From CAYNFR01 sp964616755 (GTDB taxonomy: Bacteria; Bacteroidota; Bacteroidia; Chitinophagales; Saprospiraceae): a DNA stretch of 25,731 nt. This document shows positions 14,908-21,799 of this stretch, one piece after another (the first letter of the stretch is position 1; the number at the start of each line of letters is the position of its first letter). The position numbers and the translations under genes are program-made. The notes beneath the pieces were generated by a model. That model saw only the letters and a program-made list of their open reading frames with translations, was not told the origin of the DNA and did not search any database. Location of the stretch: contig CAZTSI010000047.1 of assembly GCA_964616755.1 (NCBI GenBank), positions 1-25,731 on the forward strand, written 5' to 3'.

Positions 14908-16533
14908 TTAATTCAATGAACTACGGTCTTTATATTTATCAATGATGTAACGTTCGATTTCTTGCCTTACTTTAGGTAATTGTATTTTTTCAATTCGCTG
15001 ATAGACCTCATTTACAAATTGTTGGGCGGCTAGACCAAAGTGCTCTAGAAGGTAGTCATCCATGAGCTTTTTATAGCAAGATGTCAGGACGCTTGTATCT
15101 AATTCAGCAAGTCGTTGATCGTATCTTGTCATTTCCGCAAGCGAAGTCAATTTGCTCATGTAGATTTGTGCAGATGCAATATTAGACGTATAAAGATGAT
15201 ACCTAATTAGGGCATCTGTATTGCCGTGCTCTTCTAGCAAATCTTGAATAATGGATTTCGATTTTTGCCAATCCTCACTTTTAAATTGTATATATTCTAA
15301 AATCACATTATCTAAATAGAGCTTATAATATTCGATCAAGCAAAGTAATAACTCTATGTCCAAGGAATGTTGGAGATGCAGCAGGACTATTTTTAATACG
15401 GGTAAATTGAGTTTTTTTATTTTAAGACATATGTAGAGAGCTTCTTGTGATCCAGGCGAATCCTCAAATTCAACGCAAATTTGAATTATTCTATAAATCT
15501 CTTGTTGATCAAAATAGGTTATTTGTTCCTTCTTATCCTCTGTTTTTGATAGATAAAGTATAAGGAATCGCATAAAATAATACGTATTAATATCTGTCTT
15601 ATTGGTTCTGGTAAGATGTTCTCTGCAAATGGTGATCAATGAAGGCACTACATCGGCGAGCTCTAAGGCGGTAAGCCATAATTGTCGTTCTTGCCTTAGC
15701 GAAGCCGAAATATAGGAAGCAGAAAGTAGGTTGATCAATTCTTTATAAATGTGTTCTTTGTATTCAGGTGCCTCTATGAGTCTTAGCGTCTCGACGAAAT
15801 TTTCAAGAAAAATGGTATGGTACTTAAGAAGTTTTTCATTAAACTGTCCGAGGTTATACTTGATGTAAAATGATTTCTGAAGTAGTCTAAAATTTAAATC
15901 ATAAGCATCAATGTAATTTTGCTGCCCCATTAAGGATTTAAAATGGATTAAAAGTATATCTGCTAATTTGATAAAATTATTCAATCGCTTAGGGCTGACT
16001 TTTTCATTGGATTTAGTCAATGGAGGAAACACAGATTCTAATAGATGATTTACTTGTTCTTCTGATAGGTGTTCGTAAAAATGAGAGAGAAAATACAGTT
16101 TGAAAAAAGAATCTTGTCGTGCATATTCGCGAATATAGTTTTGCAATTCTTCTGCATTGAGCTCATTTATTATAGAATCTAAGGAATTACGTCGAGAGAA
16201 TTTCTTTTTTGATGGAGTAGGTTCGGCAGCTTGCTCTTGGTGCTCGTTAAGTTTTTTTCGAATGATAAGTAATGAAGCAGCTAAATGAGGGCATAGGCTG
16301 TTCTTACTGAATGTAGGACAATTGCATGAGCCCTCTTTGATGCGTTCGCCAATCATTATTACCCGAGTATCGTAGTGATAGCCCCTGTCGGCGATTACCA
16401 TTCGATGATCATTGCTGCCTTTTAGTCGATAGTCGCTATAATGCAGTTCTTCTATGATATCTTCTGCACGAAGCAAGTATTCTTCATCGATTTTTGACTC
16501 GATGAAACCGATTTTTTCACCTGATAGCTTCAA
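14908..16533 (-). CDS. SWIM zinc-finger protein of unknown role
   Basis: The 541-aa cytoplasmic protein has no signal peptide. Residues 44-90 form a SWIM zinc finger: Cys70, Cys72, Cys81 and His83 in CNCPTFSKNSLCPHLAA fit CxCxnCxH. After a charged, low-complexity linker (about 94-115) the remaining 420 residues are predicted helical, rich in Leu, Tyr and Glu, and resemble repeat-type helical scaffolds. SWIM proteins often act with SNF2-type helicases or recombination factors on DNA, but no helicase gene is adjacent here. It lies 107 bp upstream of pgmB on the same strand and is probably a separate unit. A specific function cannot be named. Confidence 0.8.
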   Translation of the reverse strand: MKLSGEKIGFIESKIDEEYLLRAEDIIEELHYSDYRLKGSNDHRMVIADRGYHYDTRVIMIGERIKEGSCNCPTFSKNSLCPHLAASLLIIRKKLNEHQEQAAEPTPSKKKFSRRNSLDSIINELNAEELQNYIREYARQDSFFKLYFLSHFYEHLSEEQVNHLLESVFPPLTKSNEKVSPKRLNNFIKLADILLIHFKSLMGQQNYIDAYDLNFRLLQKSFYIKYNLGQFNEKLLKYHTIFLENFVETLRLIEAPEYKEHIYKELINLLSASYISASLRQERQLWLTALELADVVPSLITICREHLTRTNKTDINTYYFMRFLILYLSKTEDKKEQITYFDQQEIYRIIQICVEFEDSPGSQEALYICLKIKKLNLPVLKIVLLHLQHSLDIELLLCLIEYYKLYLDNVILEYIQFKSEDWQKSKSIIQDLLEEHGNTDALIRYHLYTSNIASAQIYMSKLTSLAEMTRYDQRLAELDTSVLTSCYKKLMDDYLLEHFGLAAQQFVNEVYQRIEKIQLPKVRQEIERYIIDKYKDRSSLN

Positions 16534-16562
16534 CTCTCTTTAGTTTGTATTCAAATAAATAA

Positions 16563-16590
16563 GCGCCATGTCCAAAAAAGGCGCGTTTTT
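16563..16590 (+). terminator. Terminator-like hairpin upstream of the SWIM gene
   Basis: GCGCC (16563-16567) pairs with GGCGC (16580-16584) across a 12-nt loop, and gTTTTT follows. It reads as an intrinsic terminator on the plus strand, yet no plus-strand gene ends here. It lies in the presumed 5' leader of the minus-strand SWIM gene. Confidence 0.4.
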
Positions 16591-16736
16591 GAGCCCAACT
16601 CGTAAAGATAGTGATTTTTGTGATGTGCTGTCAGGCCACTGTGTGCATTTATGTGTCTATTGATTCGGACTTGGGTTCTTAACGACCCATAAGTGTCCAA
16701 TCATAGAAAGTTCTGTGGCATCTCTCATGGTTAGTG

Positions 16737-16767
16737 TTGGCGGCTATTGAAAAAAATGTTAAATTTG
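16737..16767 (+). promoter_or_regulatory. Promoter candidate for the sixA-like operon
   Basis: TTG (16737-16739), a 20-bp spacer and TAAATTTG (16760-16767) match the Bacteroidota -33/-7 promoter. A start near 16774 would leave a leader of about 80 nt before the ATG at 16857. Confidence 0.5.
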
Positions 16768-16856
16768 AGGGGAGCGATAGAGACGGCCAAGGTCAATTTC
16801 TTAAATACCGGATAATTCCTTAAGTTTAGTTGTACACCCTCTTTAAAAACTAAAGA

Positions 16857-17342
16857 ATGAAAAGTGTATTCGTAGTTAGACATGCTAAGTCCGATTGGTC
16901 TTCTTGGGGTATCAGTGATCACGATCGTCCATTAAATGAGCGAGGTGAGCGAGATGCGCCCCTTATGGCTCAAGCACTAAATAATCGTGTTAAAAACATA
17001 GAATATTTCATTTGTAGCACAGCAGTGCGAGCCCGTCAGACGTTTGACCATTTTCAATCTGCATGTCAATTGTTTAGAGGCGAACATACCCATGATTTAT
17101 ATCATAGCGACCCTGCAACGATACTTCGTCTCATAAAACAAACGCCTGACGATGTTAACAGCGTCATTCTCTTTGCACATAACCCAGGGCTAACGGAGCT
17201 ATACAATTATTTTAGCGGCAATTTTTTAGATAATTTGCCCACATGTGGGGTTTTTGAACTCATATCTAATGCTTCGGACTGGAAGTCGATCGCATCGCAC
17301 AATACGCACACTGGCTTTTTGTTCTATCCGAAATCTGTTTAA
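16857..17342 (+). CDS. sixA: SixA-like phosphohistidine phosphatase
   Basis: The 161-aa member of the histidine phosphatase family is the same length as E. coli SixA. The phospho-accepting motif RHAKSDW is at residues 8-14 (His9 nucleophile), followed by HDRPLNERG, then STAVRARQTFDHF with the second Arg, and the second His in LFAHNPGLTEL. The substrate in known SixA proteins is phosphohistidine on phosphotransfer proteins; here the downstream genes encode a two-component pair, which makes that role attractive but unproved. The stop and the start of the next gene overlap by one base (TAATG). It is probably the first gene of a four-gene operon. Confidence 0.88.
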   Translation: MKSVFVVRHAKSDWSSWGISDHDRPLNERGERDAPLMAQALNNRVKNIEYFICSTAVRARQTFDHFQSACQLFRGEHTHDLYHSDPATILRLIKQTPDDVNSVILFAHNPGLTELYNYFSGNFLDNLPTCGVFELISNASDWKSIASHNTHTGFLFYPKSV

Positions 17343-17674
17343 TGAAAAGAGTCATATTGCTTATTGTTTGTAGCAGTTATCTTTTCGCTGGCTGCCAACA
17401 CTCACCAGCGTATACTATTTCTCAAGACAAAATGACAAATATCATCTTAGACATGTCTTATTGTGATGATATCCTGCGCAGATATCCTGGATTACAGCAA
17501 GATTCTGTTCAAACACAGTTAATGATAACTTTACTTAAAATTCACAAAGTAACTAGGGAGGAGCTTGAGCGCAACCTATACCTTTACCAACAAGATTTAG
17601 AAACCTATTCCACAATGCTGTCAGATGTTAGAACTCGGTTAGATAGCATTCAACAAACGATTACTACAGAGTAG
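17342..17674 (+). CDS. DUF4296-type lipoprotein
   Basis: The 110-aa product has a signal peptide ending LFAGC (Cys18), hence a lipoprotein. The mature part contains KMTNIILDMSYCDDILRR, then KIHKVTREELERNLYLYQQD and a C-terminal helix ending in DSIQQ. This pattern of a helical domain with 'I...D', 'Y....' and a coiled tail matches DUF4296, a small Bacteroidota family of unknown function. It overlaps the sixA-like gene by 1 bp and is 12 bp before the response regulator, so it belongs to the same operon. A sensory or regulatory link to the kinase is possible but not visible in sequence. Confidence 0.75.
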   Translation: MKRVILLIVCSSYLFAGCQHSPAYTISQDKMTNIILDMSYCDDILRRYPGLQQDSVQTQLMITLLKIHKVTREELERNLYLYQQDLETYSTMLSDVRTRLDSIQQTITTE

Positions 17675-17686
17675 TATGATGCACCC

Positions 17687-18376
17687 ATGACGAAAAAAGC
17701 CAAAATCTTAATTGTCGACGACGAACCCGATATACTAGAGTTTTTGTCCTACGACCTAGACAAGGAAGGCTATCAAGTAAAGAAGGCCAACTCGGGACAA
17801 AAGGCGTTGGACGTAGCTCAGTCTTTTGTTCCGGATCTTATTATCTTAGATATTATGATGCCTCAGATGGATGGTATAGAAACTTGTACCCTCTTACGCA
17901 AAGAAGATGCATTGAGCGATACAATCATCCTTTTTTTGACAGCGCGGAGCGAGTCATTTACGCAAATATCTGCCTTGGACGCTGGTGGTGATGATTTTGT
18001 CACTAAGCCGATAAAGACCAACGTTTTACTCAGTCGAATCAAGGCGCTGCTGAGGCGGCATCCTTCCTTTCAAAAAAAGGAGAGCTCTTCGAGAATTTTG
18101 AAGGTCGGCGATTTAGAAATAGATCAAGAACAGTACAAAGTCACCATTAATGGCAAGGACATTGCTCTAGCAAAAAAGGAATTTGACCTCTTGTTATTAC
18201 TTAGCTCTAAGCCAGGCAAGGTGTTTAAAAGAGCTGAAATATTAGTCAAAGTCTGGGGGGCAGAAGTAATTGTCGGAGATCGAACGATCGATGTCCATAT
18301 TCGCAAATTGCGCGAAAAGTTAGGCAAAGGACATATCAAAACACTCAAAGGTGTGGGCTACAAACTAAAAGATTAA
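17687..18376 (+). CDS. OmpR/PhoB-family response regulator
   Basis: The 229-aa protein has a receiver domain (residues 5-122) with acidic pocket Asp11/Asp12, phospho-acceptor Asp55 in LIILDIMMPQMDG, Thr85 and Lys107 in VTKPIK. It is followed by a winged-helix DNA-binding domain (about 135-229) with KEFDLLLLLSSKPGKVFKR and DRTIDVHIRKLREKLG and the final VGYKLKD. All key residues are present. The histidine kinase starts 4 bp downstream and should be its partner. PhoB-like similarity does not prove phosphate control, since no pho genes are nearby. Confidence 0.95.
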   Translation: MTKKAKILIVDDEPDILEFLSYDLDKEGYQVKKANSGQKALDVAQSFVPDLIILDIMMPQMDGIETCTLLRKEDALSDTIILFLTARSESFTQISALDAGGDDFVTKPIKTNVLLSRIKALLRRHPSFQKKESSSRILKVGDLEIDQEQYKVTINGKDIALAKKEFDLLLLLSSKPGKVFKRAEILVKVWGAEVIVGDRTIDVHIRKLREKLGKGHIKTLKGVGYKLKD

Positions 18377-18380
18377 CATA

Positions 18381-19424
18381 TTGATTAAAGATCTTACTCT
18401 TGGCAAATTAGCCGGATACATTTCGATAGGAACCGCAATTACCTACGGGCTTGTTTATTTGTTTATTGATCTTTTAAATCTCCGTTGGCCTTATATTATC
18501 GCTCTTTTTTTAGTTGTAGTTTATTGCATTTTCTTATTCGTGCGATACTTGTTAGACCGATTTGTTTTCAGAAAAATAAAATTAATATACAAGACGATAA
18601 GCAGAACGAAGAATAGCATAAAGAATACTAGCGCCGCCCAGTCTCGCCTGGCATCACTTTCGGAGGTAAATCGAGAAGTTGAAGAGTGGATGACCAATAA
18701 AGAAAGCGAGATAGCCGCTTTAAATGAGTTAGAGATTTACCGGCGCAATTATTTGGGTAATATATCGCATGAATTAAAGACCCCGATTTTTGCCGTTCAA
18801 GGTTACATTCATACATTATTAGACGGGGGTATAAACGATGATCGAATAAAAATTAAGTATCTCCATCGCGCTGCTAAAAATGTCGATCGTCTTCAATCTA
18901 TCGTAGAAGATCTTGAAACGATCAATAAGTTGGAGTCCGGTCAATTGTTGTTAAATATGAGGATCTTTGATATCAAGACGTTGAGCCTTGATATTTTTGA
19001 GGAATTGAGAGTACTCGCTGAAGAAAAATCAATAACCCTTGATTTCAAACAAGGAGCGCGAAAATCGTTTAGGGTTAACGCCGATGAGTCAAAAATTAGA
19101 CAAGTGATTACTAATTTGTTGACAAATGGTATAAAATATGGACGAAAAGGTGGGGTAGTGCTTGTAGGCTTCTATGACATGCATGTCAATGTACTAATCG
19201 AAGTGAGTGATGATGGCATCGGAATGGCTACGGAGCACCTTAAGCATGTGTTCGATAGGTTTTATCGTATTGATCATAGCGGGAATAGAATGCAAGGAGG
19301 AAGCGGGCTTGGATTGGCAATTGCTAAACATATAATCGAGGCGCATCATCAGACCATCAATGTGCGAAGTACGAAAGACAAAGGCACTACTTTTGGTTTT
19401 ACGCTAGAAAAAGCGGGCAAATAA
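18381..19424 (+). CDS. Sensor histidine kinase (PhoR-like, no periplasmic sensor domain)
   Basis: The 347-aa kinase has two membrane helices near the N-terminus (about residues 10-32 and 37-58) with only a few residues between them, so no periplasmic sensor domain. A coiled linker (60-120) leads to the HisKA domain with His130 in NISHELKTPIFAVQG. The ATPase domain has the N-box NLLTNGIKYG (Asn249), DDGIGM, FDRFYRIDHS and GGSGLGLAIAKH. The start is TTG at 18381, 4 bp after the regulator stop; no ATG upstream is available in frame. It likely phosphorylates the adjacent response regulator and may sense membrane state or partner proteins such as the DUF4296 lipoprotein (inference). Confidence 0.93.
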   Translation: MIKDLTLGKLAGYISIGTAITYGLVYLFIDLLNLRWPYIIALFLVVVYCIFLFVRYLLDRFVFRKIKLIYKTISRTKNSIKNTSAAQSRLASLSEVNREVEEWMTNKESEIAALNELEIYRRNYLGNISHELKTPIFAVQGYIHTLLDGGINDDRIKIKYLHRAAKNVDRLQSIVEDLETINKLESGQLLLNMRIFDIKTLSLDIFEELRVLAEEKSITLDFKQGARKSFRVNADESKIRQVITNLLTNGIKYGRKGGVVLVGFYDMHVNVLIEVSDDGIGMATEHLKHVFDRFYRIDHSGNRMQGGSGLGLAIAKHIIEAHHQTINVRSTKDKGTTFGFTLEKAGK

Positions 19425-19439
19425 ACCTCGAAAGTTTAT
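19421..19439. terminator. Small hairpin between convergent kinase and M23 genes
   Basis: ATAAAC (19421-19426) and GTTTAT (19434-19439) form a 6-bp stem with a 7-nt loop that overlaps both stop codons, in an 11-bp gap. It is a possible weak two-way terminator. Confidence 0.3.
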
Positions 19440-20749
19440 AACTGAATATCCTCTTCTAAAAAAGTATCTTCTTCCAAAACTACTTCTTGTTGAGGTTCCA
19501 CAAAGGGGATATCTTCAAGCATTTTGTTTAACTCTTGTACTCGCTGGTTAAAGGCGGGCATTTCTGCTTTTACGAGCGGTTGAATAGGCGCAAAGTTTTC
19601 ACGTAGCGGATCTACTTGACGACCATTTTTCCAAAATCGGTAACATACATGTGGGCCAGTGGCCAAACCTGTCTGACCAACATAACCGATGGTTTGGCCT
19701 TGTCTTACTCTTGTGCCAACTATCACATTAGAGGCAAATTTGCTCATATGGAGATATTGTGTTTCATAAACTTTGTCATGTCGAATTTTGACAAAGTTGC
19801 CGTTACCGTTATTATAACCTCTTTGAATAATCACGCCATCAGCAGCGGCCATAATAGGCGTACCTTTTGCAGCGGCGAAGTCGGTGCCTAAGTGAGGTTT
19901 GTTGTACTTTAAGACAGGGTGAAACCGATTCTTGCTGTATCTAGAGCTTATACGATACCTTTCTCTGATCGGAGATTTTAAGAAAGCTCTTTTGTTAGCG
20001 TTTCCGCTTTCATCATAAAAGCCCTTGTACTGTTCGTTGGCATAATAATAACCATAGTAATTCTTTTCTCCGCTGCGATAATGTGCCGCCAAAAGATCAG
20101 CAATCCCTACGATCTCATCATCAATTTTTATTTCTTCATAGACTAATCGATATTGATCGCCATATTGTGCGCCAGGGAAATAAACCTGAGACAGTGCATC
20201 TTCTATTTTATCCACGAGCTCTAAATTACCGCCTCTGCTGATAAGGTCTTGAGAGAGATTGTTAGTGATAACTCCACTTATTATTTTTTGACAAATTTCA
20301 TAAGGCTTATCAAACTTCGTCACGGAGATTTCGTCCCCCAAGGTAAACAAAACATACTGAAATGCATTTGGCTCATATACCACACAAACAGGTGCTTCAC
20401 AAGCATCCTTACGCACAAAAATCAAATCTTTACCTGAATTTAACTTGCGGAGACTGAATACTTCTTCTGCCTTCTGCTCCAACTCTATGATCTTATTAAA
20501 CGCTATACCGTAGCCCATTAAAATATTAGACATAAAAGAATTTGGGGCGATTTTGTGATCTTCAAAAACTACTTCGCGAATATTGAAACCATACTTTAGC
20601 TGAATAGGATAATCGATCTGGTAAGCGCTATGATCTTCTGACGCCTCCGTCATTTGTGGAGCCGTAAGATTGCAGCGCTGAAACAAGATAACCACCGTAA
20701 CTAGGAAAAATAAGTAAAAAGAATGGCCTCGATATAATGCTACGTACAT
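19436..20749 (-). CDS. M23-family (LytM-type) peptidoglycan endopeptidase
   Basis: The 437-aa protein has an N-terminal hydrophobic segment (residues 11-25), either an anchor or a poor lipobox at Cys26. A long central region (about 45-260) precedes the M23 domain (about 275-385): HPVLKYNKPHLGTDF gives zinc ligands His286 and Asp290, and YLHMSKF gives His334. The GPHVCYRFWKNGRQVDPL block gives His367, with Cys369 at the place where most LytM enzymes have the third zinc ligand His. This HVCYRFWKNG form recurs in Bacteroidota as I remember it. It probably cuts cell-wall cross-links during growth or division. An acidic, Glu-rich tail ends the protein. It is divergent from folP. Confidence 0.9.
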   Translation of the reverse strand: MYVALYRGHSFYLFFLVTVVILFQRCNLTAPQMTEASEDHSAYQIDYPIQLKYGFNIREVVFEDHKIAPNSFMSNILMGYGIAFNKIIELEQKAEEVFSLRKLNSGKDLIFVRKDACEAPVCVVYEPNAFQYVLFTLGDEISVTKFDKPYEICQKIISGVITNNLSQDLISRGGNLELVDKIEDALSQVYFPGAQYGDQYRLVYEEIKIDDEIVGIADLLAAHYRSGEKNYYGYYYANEQYKGFYDESGNANKRAFLKSPIRERYRISSRYSKNRFHPVLKYNKPHLGTDFAAAKGTPIMAAADGVIIQRGYNNGNGNFVKIRHDKVYETQYLHMSKFASNVIVGTRVRQGQTIGYVGQTGLATGPHVCYRFWKNGRQVDPLRENFAPIQPLVKAEMPAFNQRVQELNKMLEDIPFVEPQQEVVLEEDTFLEEDIQL

Positions 20750-20771
20750 TAGCGTGACTTTAGGGTTTTTT

Positions 20772-20795
20772 CGGATAATTACCGGAAATAATCCG
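20772..20795. promoter_or_regulatory. Quasi-palindrome between M23 gene and folP
   Basis: The 24-bp element runs from CGGAT to ATCCG around a central CCGG, with 20 of 24 positions symmetric. It lies 22 bp upstream of the M23 start, in the 135-bp divergent gap. It could be an operator or a leader hairpin of the M23 mRNA. Confidence 0.4.
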
Positions 20796-20824
20796 GCGAA
20801 CCATGATCGAAGGTAAACAAGATT

Positions 20825-20855
20825 TTTGAAGTTGTTACCTACTAAGCTAAATTTG
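20825..20855 (+). promoter_or_regulatory. folP promoter
   Basis: TTTG (20825-20828), exactly 19 bp, then TAAATTTG (20848-20855) is a textbook Bacteroidota sigma-A promoter. A start near 20862 gives a leader of about 23 nt before the ATG at 20885. Confidence 0.65.
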
Positions 20856-20884
20856 ACAACCGTTTTTTTGATGAATATATTGTT

Positions 20885-21721
20885 ATGATTCTTAGACTAA
20901 AGAATAAACTCGTAGATATTTTGAGCACTCCAATTGTAATGGGCGTTATCAATTTGACCGATGATTCATTTTATGCGAAAAGTCGATTCCGCCAAAAGGA
21001 AGCCCTACTTTTAAAGGTGCAAGACATGATTCATCAAGGCGTTGATATTATTGATTTGGGGGCTGCATCGTCGCGGCCTGGTGCAGTAGCGCCTTCAAAG
21101 GAACAAGAAAAATCCAGACTTCTAGAGGCCTTAGGGGTAATCCGTGATACGTTTCCGGACGTATCTATTTCTATTGATACGTATCGATCCGAAGTCCTGG
21201 CAAGCTGCTTATCCTATGACATACAACTTGTCAATGACATTAGTGCTGGTAATCTCGACCCTTCATTTTTGGCCTTGGTTGGAGAGAACAAGTTGCCTTA
21301 TGTGCTCATGCACATGCGTGGAACACCGCAAACTATGCAACAAAACACTGCTTATGAGGATATTATTTGGGCGATATGCCATTTTTTTATTGCCAAAATA
21401 GCTGAATGTAAAAAATACAACATCGAAGATATTTGTATTGATCCTGGTTTTGGGTTTGGCAAGTCGCTCGATGATAATTTTAAACTACTTAGCCAAATGG
21501 CCTCTTTTAGTTTTTTAGGTCGTCCAATATTGGCTGGATTGTCTCGTAAAAGCTTCATTTACAATTATTTGGGCATTAATTCGGATCAAGCCCTTAATGG
21601 CAGCACAGCACTTCATATGCTCGCTTTGTACCAAGGAGCGAATATCTTGCGAGTCCATGACGTGCGTGAAGCCAAAGAATGTATCTTGCTCTGGTCGAAG
21701 TACAAAGGTATTCTCGCTTAA
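20885..21721 (+). CDS. folP: Dihydropteroate synthase
   Basis: The 278-aa TIM-barrel enzyme joins p-aminobenzoate to dihydropterin pyrophosphate in folate synthesis; it is the sulfonamide target. Expected motifs are in order: MGVINLTDDSF (residues 19-29), DIIDLGAASSRPGA, SIDTYRSEVL, LVNDISAG, LMHMRGTPQTMQ, CIDPGFGFGKSLDDNF and ILAGLSRKSF, then NGSTALHMLAL and the final LRVHDVREA. The first loop reads NLTDDSFYAKSR instead of the commoner NVTPDSFSDGG, a mild variant. The start at 20885 suits the promoter just upstream. It is followed after 78 bp by the TamB-like gene on the same strand. Confidence 0.95.
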   Translation: MILRLKNKLVDILSTPIVMGVINLTDDSFYAKSRFRQKEALLLKVQDMIHQGVDIIDLGAASSRPGAVAPSKEQEKSRLLEALGVIRDTFPDVSISIDTYRSEVLASCLSYDIQLVNDISAGNLDPSFLALVGENKLPYVLMHMRGTPQTMQQNTAYEDIIWAICHFFIAKIAECKKYNIEDICIDPGFGFGKSLDDNFKLLSQMASFSFLGRPILAGLSRKSFIYNYLGINSDQALNGSTALHMLALYQGANILRVHDVREAKECILLWSKYKGILA

Positions 21722-21799
21722 ATTTGCGTTAAAAACAGGGTAAAGCCCTAATAATTTACCTCGTTTATGAGTTAAATATGCGGCGTCAAAGCTTTTCTC

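Larger units (their letters stand above)
16534..16856. other. Divergent intergenic region SWIM gene / sixA-like gene
   Basis: These 323 bp hold no supported gene. Seen are a GC-rich hairpin with a T-run on the plus strand (16563-16590), an imperfect inverted repeat ACTTGGGT / ACCC(at)AAGT at 16669-16694, and a good plus-strand promoter candidate at 16737-16767. Confidence 0.5.
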
